64,000 bases of DNA, taken from the NCBI RefSeq assembly GCF_000344135.1, contig NZ_BAOP01000008.1:1-64000 (forward strand), in the 5' to 3' direction. Shown piece by piece: positions 9,069 to 16,750 of the stretch. Numbering within the stretch: the first letter of the stretch is position 1; each line of letters starts with the position of its first letter. The notes under the pieces are model-generated. The model made no database searches and was not told where the DNA came from. It worked only from the letters and a program-made list of their open reading frames with translations. A program made the position numbers and the translations under genes. The DNA is from Gordonia malaquae NBRC 108250. Its GTDB lineage: Bacteria; Actinomycetota; Actinomycetes; Mycobacteriales; Mycobacteriaceae.

Positions 9069-9485
9069 TCAGTCGGCCAGCGGCGAATGCAGTTGCGGAT
9101 GATCCCATCCGAACCAACCCTGGGCGAGGTCCAATGCGCCGGTGACCCACAGTGTCGCCATGACGATCGCGCAGGTGGCGACGGCGAGCGCGGCCTGGGC
9201 CAACCGGTTTCCGTCGATGTACCTGCGGTAGAACGCGTTGAGCAGCCCCATGATCTTCATCCGCAGTCGTTCGGCCCATTCAAACTCTTGCGACAGGATC
9301 AGTAGGCCGAAGAAGACGATCGCCCATCCGGGGCCCGGATACGGGATTGCGACTACGCCGAGTGCGGTCACCAGGAATCCGACCGTGATGGTCACATAGC
9401 GGAGAACATGTCCGTACTTATGCTCATGTCGGACGCGTGAATAGGCGGCTCCGACGGATTTGAATTGCGAGACGACAGAGTTCAC
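9069..9485 (-). CDS. PGPGW-family (TIGR02611-type) membrane protein
   Basis: A small protein of 138 residues with the signature IPYPGPGWAI at ~48-57, the hallmark of the actinobacterial PGPGW/TIGR02611 family. Hydrophobic segments flank it (VTITVGFLVTALGVVAI; AIVFFGLLILSQEFEWA), and a further span lies near residue 105 (ALAVATCAIVMATLWVT). The GTG start gives MNSVVSQFKS. The family has no firmly known function. The gene lies just upstream of, and on the same strand as, the polytopic protein gene (start 9037), so the two probably form an operon. Confidence 0.8.
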   Translation of the reverse strand: MNSVVSQFKSVGAAYSRVRHEHKYGHVLRYVTITVGFLVTALGVVAIPYPGPGWAIVFFGLLILSQEFEWAERLRMKIMGLLNAFYRRYIDGNRLAQAALAVATCAIVMATLWVTGALDLAQGWFGWDHPQLHSPLAD

Positions 9486-9613
9486 AGTGCGATGCCTTAA
9501 TGTCGGGATCTGATATCTGATGTCAGGAATGTAGACGGAGAATCGGCTGATTCATCAGTTCTTGGGTGCAAGGACTCGGTCGGGAGGACGGTCGGTGCCC
9601 GGTGGATGCGACG

Positions 9614-11668
9614 TCATCGGAACAGTTCGACCCTGTCGTCCTCGCCGATGGTGAACCCGTGGTCGGACGGCACATGCTCGCAGCCGAGGGTGTCGTCGTC
9701 GGGGCCGATCCAACAGGACCAGCCCGAGGTGTCGTCGGAGTCCGCAAAGCTCTCACCGCTGCGAAGCAGTGGGATCTCAGAAGGCCATCCACCGTCGTAG
9801 GTGGGAACGTCGTGCCCGTTTACGACGGTGCCCTCGGCTGGACACAGGGTGTACTCCTCGTGATCCCACAGCAGCAGGTCGCCGACGGCGTCCACGCTGC
9901 AGGATGGGAGCAGGCTCCAGTCGAAACTGTCCGGAACGGGCGGGAGGCAGACGAGATCCTCGCCGATCAGACACACCAAGTCAGACTCGGTGCGGAAGGC
10001 GAAGCCATACGTGGTCGACATGAAGTCCGATGCCGAACGTTCCATCGACGGGGTGGTGTCGTCGGTCGACTCCGTCGTCGTCGGTACATCCGACTCACTG
10101 GTCGTGGACCCGATGAACGGGGTGTGCCGACCCTCGAGCAGGACGATGTCGGTCACCGTGCGGTCAGAGGGAAGGCCGGTGACCGTGGTCGAGGGTTCCG
10201 CGACCGGGGTCAGGATGTGCCCGGATCCGCAGAGCACGACAGGCTGGCCGTCGTCGACGAGCACTTCCATGCCTTCGGCGAGGACTGCGTGGGTGGTCCG
10301 GAAGTCGCGGCCGTGTGCGACTGCTTCGATCGGCACCGTCGTCACGGCGGTCGAGAGCGTGTCGAGGTAGTCTCCGAGCTGCCCGAATCCGACACCCGAC
10401 GACACGGTCTCGGAGACGGTGATTGCCCACCCTTCGCCGGCGACGCGATCTGCGTACAGCGATCTCGCCATCGCGTCGCGATCGCAGGAATCGGCGGCTG
10501 CGACGATCGCGCCAGGTGTCGAGGAAGTCTCCGTCGTCGGGAGCTGGAGTCCTGCGCTCGTATAGGCACTGGGGAGGTCGGACGCCTCCTGGTACCAGAC
10601 CGCGGTGCCCTCGCTCGCAGAATCGGACGGCGGTGAAGGAGTGAGGTATCCGCCGGCGACGGCCAACGCCACCCCGGCCACCCCGACAACCGCGACGGCG
10701 GCCGTCGTCCATGCCAAGACTCTCGCGACTCGTGGCCGCCTGGATCCTCGAGTCGGATTCGGTGCGGCGGAGTGGATCACCTGAGTCGATCGCGAGAACT
10801 CGTCAGCGAGCGGGGCGGTCGTGGGCGCCATTCGCCGGGTCGGCGCGGCCGGAGCCAGGGCGGAATCGAGAGCCTCCGCGAATGCTGAGCACGTTGGGAA
10901 ACGTCGAGTCGGGTCGGCGTCGAGCGCGCGACGAAACGTGCTGTCCAGGACTTCAAGCTCGGGGCGGATGTCGGAGGGTACTGGCGCCCTGCCGTTCACG
11001 TGCGCATCGACTACCGCATCAAGGGATCGCTGTCCGTAGGCCTTTTCTCCGGTGAACAGTTCGAATGCGGTGCAGGCCAGCGCGTACTGGTCGGAGGCAG
11101 GTGCCGCCGCATCGCCCATGAACAGTTCGGGGGCCGAGTATGCAGGCGAACCGATGAATGTTCCATCACGTGTTGTCGGAGCGTCGTCGACGTGGCTTGC
11201 GATCCCACAATCGATGAGAACGACGCGGTCCACGGAATCGTTCGGACCGATGATGGCGGTGATGTTCGCTGGTCGTACGTCGCGGTACACGACGCCTCGG
11301 CGATGCGCGTGATCGAGGGCTGCGCCTACGTCGTGGACGGCTCGCGCGGCCGCTCGGACCGACAGCGGGCGGCCCCCGAGAGGAGTGCCGGGCACGCGAG
11401 CCATCGTCATCCACGTCGTGTCGTCTGTGACTCCGATGTCGTAGACCTCCACGATGCCGGCGTGGTCGAGGCTCGCCAAGGCTTTTGTGCTCAGCGCGAA
11501 ACGGTCGCGTCGTCCGGGGTCCGCCGGATCGGATCGGACGGTCTTCAGGATCTCTTCGCGTCCCAGTGCACTGTTCTCGACGAGGTGGAGATTGACGAAT
11601 TCGCCGGTCTCGACTGCCGCGACGACGCGGAGTCCTGAGAAGGCATCGCCCGGATTCAAGGTCGACAT
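9614..11668 (-). CDS. Receptor Ser/Thr kinase-like protein, kinase 3 (degenerate core)
   Basis: The fold is clear (SPAYSAPELF, DQYALACTAFELFTG, FPTCSAFAEAL), but key positions have changed. The glycine loop reads VETGEFVNLHL, with one Gly where kinases 1 and 2 have three or more. HRDxKPxN reads YRDVRPAN, so His and Lys are lost and Asp130 kept. DFG reads DCG. Lys42 is kept. It is therefore a probable pseudokinase or a weak kinase. Membrane span at 317-341. The outer part (342-684) has one module with HGRDFRTTHAVLAEGMEVLV and VVLCGSGHILTP that recalls DUF6777, a Thr/Ser/Asp-rich linker, then the cysteine-rich domain shared with kinase 2. Start behind GAGAGG; TATGAT at 11685-11680. Confidence 0.85.
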   Translation of the reverse strand: MSTLNPGDAFSGLRVVAAVETGEFVNLHLVENSALGREEILKTVRSDPADPGRRDRFALSTKALASLDHAGIVEVYDIGVTDDTTWMTMARVPGTPLGGRPLSVRAAARAVHDVGAALDHAHRRGVVYRDVRPANITAIIGPNDSVDRVVLIDCGIASHVDDAPTTRDGTFIGSPAYSAPELFMGDAAAPASDQYALACTAFELFTGEKAYGQRSLDAVVDAHVNGRAPVPSDIRPELEVLDSTFRRALDADPTRRFPTCSAFAEALDSALAPAAPTRRMAPTTAPLADEFSRSTQVIHSAAPNPTRGSRRPRVARVLAWTTAAVAVVGVAGVALAVAGGYLTPSPPSDSASEGTAVWYQEASDLPSAYTSAGLQLPTTETSSTPGAIVAAADSCDRDAMARSLYADRVAGEGWAITVSETVSSGVGFGQLGDYLDTLSTAVTTVPIEAVAHGRDFRTTHAVLAEGMEVLVDDGQPVVLCGSGHILTPVAEPSTTVTGLPSDRTVTDIVLLEGRHTPFIGSTTSESDVPTTTESTDDTTPSMERSASDFMSTTYGFAFRTESDLVCLIGEDLVCLPPVPDSFDWSLLPSCSVDAVGDLLLWDHEEYTLCPAEGTVVNGHDVPTYDGGWPSEIPLLRSGESFADSDDTSGWSCWIGPDDDTLGCEHVPSDHGFTIGEDDRVELFR

Positions 11669-11757
11669 GAAGCCTCTCGATCATATGGGGCAGCATCTGC
11701 CCGAGCAGTTGGGACTGAACACAGTCAAACGGCACAGATGGCGAGAATGAACAGTTC

Positions 11758-11773
11758 TGGGTGGTAGCGCCCA
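11758..11773. promoter_or_regulatory. Locus palindrome, copy 4
   Basis: TGGGTGGTAGCGCCCA lies between divergent kinase 3 (start 11668) and the membrane gene at 11835. The -10-like TAGCTT is at 11804-11809, 30 bp downstream. Confidence 0.55.
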
Positions 11774-11834
11774 GAGAACGGCGATACCAGCGGTGACCGG
11801 CGTTAGCTTCTCCTGGACAGACGAGGAGAAGACC

Positions 11835-12611
11835 ATGAATGACATGCGGCACGGACATCGTTCTGCAGACGAACCGCGCGAGATACCCATCGTGAGACCA
11901 CCGGTGCGTCGACAGTTTCCGCCGGTGCAGGCGAGATCTCCGGAAACGCCCGTCCAGTCGCCGACGCCCGCCGCGCGAGGAGGAGTCGCGGTGTCCGCCG
12001 CACGCGGCATCGGCTACGTGCGTGACCGGATCGGCGATGACGCCATCGCCTCGGCTCAGGGGTTCGGGCGCCGGATCGTCGGACAATCGGTCGACGGCGC
12101 GAGGATGGTGGGCCGACAAGTGCAGGCGCGTGTCGCGGACATCGACGTGGCGTCGATGCCGAGAACCGACCGCGCATCCGGTGTTCGTCCTGTCGCAGTG
12201 ACGGTGTCGACATGGTTGCTCGGCGCGGCAGCCGCGCTCGTCGTCCTGCAGATCATTCTCGTCGGGCTGCTCCTCAATCGTGCTGTCAGCGGCTTCTCAT
12301 TCGCGAGTGCGCTGGTGTCGGCGGAGACCGGTGAGGCGGACATGATGGCGCAGAGTCGGCTGGTGGTCGTCGGCGTGCTGGCCGTGGTCGCGATGGTCGT
12401 CGTGGCCGGGTATGTTGCTGTGGCGATCGGCGCCCGGCGCGGCCGGACCTGGCCTCGCAAGTTGGGCGCCGTGTTCGCGGTGCTCTCGCTACCGGCGTTG
12501 CTCCTCGGGCCGGCCGCCGACATCGCTGTGCTCTGTGGAGTTGCGGCCGTCATCGTGCTGTGGTTGCCGGTGTCGCGCCGATTCTGCACCGAATCCGGGC
12601 CGCGCGCCTGA
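11835..12611 (+). CDS. Membrane protein of unknown function
   Basis: I chose ATG 11835 because GAGGAGAAG lies just before it; a GTG 42 bp upstream is possible but has no ribosome site. The N-terminal ~120 residues are Arg/Pro-rich and presumably cytoplasmic. Three to four hydrophobic segments follow (WLLGAAAALVVLQIILVGLLL; LVVVGVLAVVAMVVVAGYVAV; VFAVLSLPALLLGPAADIAVLCGVAAVIVLWL). I do not recognise the family. It is the last gene of the kinase locus, and the basic, Thr/Arg-rich N-terminus is a plausible kinase substrate (inference). A strong hairpin follows. Confidence 0.65.
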   Translation: MNDMRHGHRSADEPREIPIVRPPVRRQFPPVQARSPETPVQSPTPAARGGVAVSAARGIGYVRDRIGDDAIASAQGFGRRIVGQSVDGARMVGRQVQARVADIDVASMPRTDRASGVRPVAVTVSTWLLGAAAALVVLQIILVGLLLNRAVSGFSFASALVSAETGEADMMAQSRLVVVGVLAVVAMVVVAGYVAVAIGARRGRTWPRKLGAVFAVLSLPALLLGPAADIAVLCGVAAVIVLWLPVSRRFCTESGPRA

Positions 12612-12631
12612 CGCGCAGGGGAAGAAGGCAG

Positions 12632-12666
12632 CAGCGGCGGTCACCTCGGTGAGGTGACCGCCGCTG
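12632..12666. terminator. Bidirectional hairpin terminator
   Basis: A perfect 15-bp inverted repeat with a 5-nt loop (CGGTG) sits between convergent stops at 12611 (+) and 12683 (-). Confidence 0.85.
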
Positions 12667-12682
12667 TCCGTGTGCGGGTGGA

Positions 12683-13312
12683 TCAGGCGGGGACGATGAG
12701 TCCCGAGCCCTGGGTCTTCGCGCGAGCGAGGCGCTCGGAGGCGTCGTCCCAGTTCACGACGTTCCACCAGGCCTTGACGTAGTCGGGCTTCACGTTCTGG
12801 TAGTCGAGGTAGAAGGCGTGCTCCCACATGTCGAGCATGACGACCGGGATCAGGGCGGCAGAGGTGTTGCCGCTCTGGTCGGTCAGCTGCTCGATGACGA
12901 GGCGCTGGCCGATCGTGTCGAAGCCGAGGATGGCCCAACCCGAGCCCTGCAGGGTGGTGGCCGCAGCGGTGAAGTGAGCCTTGAACTGCTCGAAGCCGCC
13001 GAAGTCGACGCCGATCTGCTCGGCGAGGTCGCCGGTGGGCTCGCCGCCGCCGTTGGGCGAGAGGTTCTTCCAGAAGATCGAGTGGTTGGTGTGACCACCG
13101 AGGTGGAAGCCCAGGTTGGCCGACAGGCCGTAGACCTTGCCTGCGATGGTGCCGTCTTCGCGGGCCTCTGCCAGCTTGGCGAGCGCGGTGTTGGCACCTG
13201 CGACGTAGGTGGCGTGGTGCTTGCTGTGGTGCAGCTCCATGATCTTGCCGGAGATGTGGGGCTCGAGGGCGCCGTAGTCGTAATCGAGTTCGGGCAGGGT
13301 GTAGTCAGCCAC
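12683..13312 (-). CDS. sodA: Superoxide dismutase (Fe/Mn family)
   Basis: Converts superoxide to oxygen and hydrogen peroxide. The 209-residue protein from GTG 13312 (after AGAGGAA) starts [20 protein letters not shown]. It carries the metal ligands and signatures of the family: [10 protein letters not shown] near the N-terminus, [15 protein letters not shown], and [25 protein letters not shown] C-terminal ligands. The frame is open ~85 codons further upstream, but that extension is not SOD-like. There is no signal peptide, as in M. tuberculosis SodA, which is exported without a classical signal. Fe versus Mn preference cannot be settled here. Confidence 0.97.
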   Translation of the reverse strand: MADYTLPELDYDYGALEPHISGKIMELHHSKHHATYVAGANTALAKLAEAREDGTIAGKVYGLSANLGFHLGGHTNHSIFWKNLSPNGGGEPTGDLAEQIGVDFGGFEQFKAHFTAAATTLQGSGWAILGFDTIGQRLVIEQLTDQSGNTSAALIPVVMLDMWEHAFYLDYQNVKPDYVKAWWNVVNWDDASERLARAKTQGSGLIVPA

Positions 13313-13454
13313 GATGTTCCTCTCAAAGATTCGCGAAAGATCCGTACTGGGTCCAGTCAACAACATTTCCGCAGACCGGTGGTTATTGCAACAGATCAGG
13401 TCACCGTGGGATTCCTGCCACCGCCTGTGCCGCCGATAGCCGTAGCCTGGTCGC

Positions 13455-14168
13455 ATGAGCCTGTTCGATCGCCTGATGGCCGCCTCCAACGTCAAGACCG
13501 CGATGGTTCCCCGCGACCGTGCACTGCCCGGCCGCTCCACGCCGTTGCCGCTTCGGGACGAGAACATCGTCCTGCATCGGCCGATGCGGGGAGCGGCGTC
13601 GTCCGACGGCGGATACGGCCCGGCCGGAATCGGTGATTGGGGACCGGATCTGCGAGCGATCGTGCTCGCGGGCGGGTGTTTCTGGGGAGTCGAGGAGATC
13701 TTCTGGCAGCAACCGGGCGTCTACAGCACGGCGGTCGGCTACGCGGGCGGCTACACCCCGAACCCGACGTACGAGGAGGTGTGCACCGCGCAGACCGGGC
13801 ACGCCGAAGCTGTTCTTGTCGTCTTCGATCCGGCCCAGACCAGTGCGAAGGCTCTCATCGAGCTGTTCTTCACCTCGCACGACCCGACGCAGGAGATGCG
13901 TCAGGGCAACGACATCGGCACCCAGTACCGGTCGGCGGTCTTCACGTTCGACGACGCCGATCTCGACCTGGCGGTCGGCGCCGTGGAGAAGTTCGGTCCA
14001 ACCCTCACCGATGCGGGGTACGGCCCGATCACAACGGAGATCTCCGCCATGGCGGATGCGGGCGACGGCGTCTTCTACTACGCGGAAGACGTTCACCAGC
14101 AATACCTGCACAAGAACCCGAACGGGTACCGCTGCCACGTCTCGACCGGGCTGACCTTCCCCGCCTGA
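13455..14168 (+). CDS. msrA: Peptide-methionine (S)-S-oxide reductase
   Basis: Repairs methionine-S-sulfoxide in proteins. The catalytic GGCFWGVEE lies at residues ~73-81 with Cys75. Family motifs follow: [42 protein letters not shown] and the C-terminal [15 protein letters not shown]. An N-terminal extension of ~65 residues relative to short MsrA types is normal in actinobacteria. The stop overlaps the start of the next gene (TGATG), so the two are probably translationally coupled. It is divergent from sodA, another oxidative-stress gene. Confidence 0.96.
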   Translation: MSLFDRLMAASNVKTAMVPRDRALPGRSTPLPLRDENIVLHRPMRGAASSDGGYGPAGIGDWGPDLRAIVLAGGCFWGVEEIFWQQPGVYSTAVGYAGGYTPNPTYEEVCTAQTGHAEAVLVVFDPAQTSAKALIELFFTSHDPTQEMRQGNDIGTQYRSAVFTFDDADLDLAVGAVEKFGPTLTDAGYGPITTEISAMADAGDGVFYYAEDVHQQYLHKNPNGYRCHVSTGLTFPA

Positions 14169-15235
14169 TGCCACAGGCGATCACCCTCGAGCAGTGGAAC
14201 CGCACCCTGCTCGAGCGTCAACATCTGCTCGAACGAGTCGACGAGGACGTCGTCGAAGTGGTCGACCGGATCGTCGGCCTGCAGTCGCAGGATCCGCAGG
14301 CCGCGTTCTACGGTCTCGCGTGCCGCGTCGAGGGATTCGACCCCGCCGACGTCGACGAGCTTCTCACCGAGCGTGAACTCGTGCGCATCACCCTGCAACG
14401 CGGCACGGTGTTCCTCGCCGACGGACTCGACGCGCGGTGGATTCGTGAACTGATGCAGCCGATGTTGTCGTCGGCAGTCGAGACGAACCACGGCCGCAGA
14501 TTGGTCGACGTGACCTCGGACGAGGTGACCGATCACGCTCGTGACCGGCTCGCCGACGGTCCGCTCAGTGCCGCTGCGCTTCGAGCCTCGCTTGCCGAGC
14601 GGTGGCCGGACGAACCCGCGTCCGACATGGCGGCCGTCGCGCGACTGCGGCTGCCGGTGGTGCAGACGCCGCCCCGCGGTCTGTGGAAGCGGTCAGGCGG
14701 TCCGACGTACGCGCTGCTCGACGACTGGATCGGAGAAGGCGAGCCCGCGGTCACCGGAGACGAGGCGCGCCGTGACCTGATCCGTCTCTATCTGCGAGGG
14801 TTCGGGCCGGCGTCCGTCGCGGCCGTGCAGACGTGGTCGGGCCTCACCGGGCTCGGACCGATCATGGCGGCTATGGAGGCGGACTGGGAACTCGTGATCT
14901 ACACCGGGCCGGGAGGTGAGACGCTGTACGACCTCGACGGTCTGCCGATCATCGAGGGAGACGTCCCCGCGCCCATTCGGTGCGTCGCCCCCTACGACAA
15001 CTTGATCGTCGCCAACGCCGACCGGATCCGGGTGGCCGATCCCGACCTCTATCAGGCGCTGTGGACGCCGAACGGACAGTTCCCGGGGTTCGTGCTCGTC
15101 GACGGGCGGCTCGCCGCCACGTGGAAGCCGACCAAAGGCGGTGTCGCCCTGAAGGAGCTTCGTGACCTCACCAGTGACGAGCGGGCGGGCGTCGAACGCG
15201 AAGTCGATGTGGTCCGGGCGATGATCGAGTCCTGA
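14168..15235 (+). CDS. Winged-helix DNA-binding protein, AlkZ-like (HTH_42)
   Basis: A 355-residue protein of the winged-helix HTH_42 family, which includes the DNA glycosylases AlkZ/YcaQ that unhook interstrand crosslinks. The family's Q-x-Q catalytic motif is visible as GLQSQDPQAAFYG (residues ~35-47), followed by LVRITLQRGTVFLA. Near the C-terminus are CVAPYDNLIVANADR and GFVLVDGRLAATWK. The ATG overlaps the msrA stop, which gives this start; the longer upstream frame is msrA in another register. A role in DNA repair is inferred from the family. Confidence 0.85.
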   Translation: MPQAITLEQWNRTLLERQHLLERVDEDVVEVVDRIVGLQSQDPQAAFYGLACRVEGFDPADVDELLTERELVRITLQRGTVFLADGLDARWIRELMQPMLSSAVETNHGRRLVDVTSDEVTDHARDRLADGPLSAAALRASLAERWPDEPASDMAAVARLRLPVVQTPPRGLWKRSGGPTYALLDDWIGEGEPAVTGDEARRDLIRLYLRGFGPASVAAVQTWSGLTGLGPIMAAMEADWELVIYTGPGGETLYDLDGLPIIEGDVPAPIRCVAPYDNLIVANADRIRVADPDLYQALWTPNGQFPGFVLVDGRLAATWKPTKGGVALKELRDLTSDERAGVEREVDVVRAMIES

Positions 15236-15256
15236 CCGGTTCCCGCATCGCAGTCG

Positions 15257-15985
15257 CTACGCCCCGGTCCTCGGATTCCGCGCGGAGATGAAGTACCGGC
15301 GGCCCGTGGGGTCGGCCATGACCACCTGGTCGTGACGACGTTCCACGACCGTCGCTCCCCAGTCCTCGTGCCGCTCCACTTCGACCGGGAGGTTGCTCGC
15401 GGCGACGTCCAGGTAGGTGGCCCCGGACGCGTTGTCCGATCGGACGAGCAGGACCTGCAACGACAGATCCGGATCGCGGGTCAAGGTGTGGCGGTCGACG
15501 TCGCCCGGAGCGTCCTGGCCTGTCAGTGCGGTCCAGAAGGCGAGCTCCGCGTCGAACTTGGCAGCCGGGACGTCGTAGCAGATCTGATCGATGATGCTGA
15601 TGGTCCCGCCGGGCCACCGGATCGGGCGGGACCGTCGCTTCTCGCCTGCCCATTCGACGAGGCAGAACCGTCCGCCTGCGGGGGACGCCATCACTCGGTG
15701 AGTTCCGTAGTCGGCGATCTCCCTGGCACCGAGTGCGACGGCCTCCAGGGCGGCCGACGCAGGATCGTCGACGTGCATGTCGAGGTGCGTCCCGCCGGGA
15801 CCTGCGGCGATCCGCTGGACCCGGAGGTGAGCATCGCCGTTGAACGGGTCGAGGGAGGCGAACTCCTTCGACGGTCCGCGGGGCGGCGAGACCGTGCTTC
15901 CCGAGATCGCGCGCCAGAAGGTGACTTCCGATCCGAACTCGGCGGCGGGGAAGTCGAGGAACGCGGTCAGCCAGCGAACATGCAC
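15257..15985 (-). CDS. VOC-superfamily protein with two glyoxalase-like domains
   Basis: Two tandem vicinal-oxygen-chelate repeats (~1-120 and ~125-242). Each has a central 'V..S.ALEAVALGAREI..YGTHRVMASPAGGRFCLVEW'-like end; the second ends DQVVMADPTGRRYFISA. Such proteins include glyoxalases, dioxygenases and antibiotic-binding proteins, and the substrate cannot be told from sequence. It is convergent with the AlkZ-like gene, 21 bp away. Confidence 0.8.
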   Translation of the reverse strand: MHVRWLTAFLDFPAAEFGSEVTFWRAISGSTVSPPRGPSKEFASLDPFNGDAHLRVQRIAAGPGGTHLDMHVDDPASAALEAVALGAREIADYGTHRVMASPAGGRFCLVEWAGEKRRSRPIRWPGGTISIIDQICYDVPAAKFDAELAFWTALTGQDAPGDVDRHTLTRDPDLSLQVLLVRSDNASGATYLDVAASNLPVEVERHEDWGATVVERRHDQVVMADPTGRRYFISARNPRTGA

Positions 15986-16417
15986 GCCACGATTCTAGTG
16001 CGCGACACCGCGTACGAGTGAGTGCCGGATCAGCAGGTGTCAAGTCTTCCTGGAGAGTTTCGATCGGCGTGTTGTCCCCAGGTTGTCCCCAACTGTGGAT
16101 GTGGACAAGTGGATGAAATCTACTTGGCGGTAATGCGTCGGAGGGATGCCGTGGGCCCGAATCTGTCGTAAATTCGAGACGGCCGTCACAGAATCGGCCC
16201 CGTTTTCCTAGGTCTATCCACAATTCCACAGGGTTGTCCACAGGGTCGTGATGCCTGTTGGTGAATCCCGAACACCCTGTGAACGAAGCTTTCCACGGCG
16301 CCTGTGGAAATCTCTATGCAGGTATGCATAGTTGCGTCTGCTTGTTCGGAGTGTTGTTGCGGATGTGTAGCTGGCGCACCTGCGATCGACAGGTGTGGAA
16401 AACTGGGGAACGTGAGC
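15986..16417. other. 432-bp non-coding stretch with DnaA-box-like cluster
   Basis: No plausible gene. Exact matches to the mycobacterial DnaA box TTGTCCACA lie at 16234-16242 (+) and 16100-16108 (-). A one-mismatch copy (CTATCCACA) lies at 16214-16222. Further TCCACA/TGTGGA fragments are at 16223-16230, ~16290-16310 (an inverted TTTCCAC / GTGGAAA pair) and ~16393. GTTGTCCCCA is repeated directly at 16071-16080 and 16082-16091. CTATGCA and TGCATAG form an inverted repeat at 16314-16331, which could be an operator or promoter element for the rhodanese operon. Confidence 0.6.
16314..16331. promoter_or_regulatory. Inverted repeat upstream of rhodanese operon
   Basis: CTATGCA-N4-TGCATAG, 87 bp upstream of the ATG at 16418. 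This could be a regulator site; no protein can be assigned. Confidence 0.35.
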
Positions 16418-16750
16418 ATGGGCGACATCGAGTCGGTGGGCGTCACCGAACTTCCGGACGACTTCACCGACGACCCGGAACGGATCCTGCTCGATGTCCG
16501 CGAGGACTACGAGTGGGACGAGGCGCACGTCCGCGGCGCACTCCACATTCCGCTCGGCGAGGTCCCCGGTCGCATCGACGAGATCGATCTCGACCGTGAA
16601 CTGTTCGTCGTGTGCCGGACCAGTGGGCGGTCGTATCGGATCATGGAGTATCTCCTCAACCGCGGCATCGACGGCACCGTCGTGACCGGCGGGATGGTCG
16701 CCTGGATTGCCGCCGACAAGCCCGTCGACGGTGGACCGGACGCTCCGTGA
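16418..16750 (+). CDS. Rhodanese-like domain protein
   Basis: A single rhodanese domain of 110 residues. It has the substrate-binding LLDVREDYEWDEAHVRGALHIPLGEV and the active-site loop CRTSGRS with Cys66, then NRGIDGTVVTGGMVAW. It is likely a sulfurtransferase or sulfur-carrier protein in the cytoplasm. I chose ATG 16418 over earlier starts because GGGGA lies 8 nt upstream and the extra residues are not family-like. The stop overlaps the GTG of the next gene (GTGA), beginning a tightly packed four-gene run. Confidence 0.9.
   Translation: MGDIESVGVTELPDDFTDDPERILLDVREDYEWDEAHVRGALHIPLGEVPGRIDEIDLDRELFVVCRTSGRSYRIMEYLLNRGIDGTVVTGGMVAWIAADKPVDGGPDAP

Noticed and set aside
9558..9580. Fifth copy of the TGGG-N8-CCCA palindrome near 9563
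   Set aside because: Only one half (TGGGTGC) matches; the second half is absent.
13313..13567. N-terminal extension of sodA to 13567
   Set aside because: The extra residues are not SOD-like and overlap the divergent msrA gene; GTG 13312 has a clear ribosome site.
15986..16417. DnaA-box cluster as the chromosomal origin
   Set aside because: No dnaA, dnaN, rpmH or parAB neighbours, and the synteny is with the Rv3842-Rv3846 region, away from the usual origin context.
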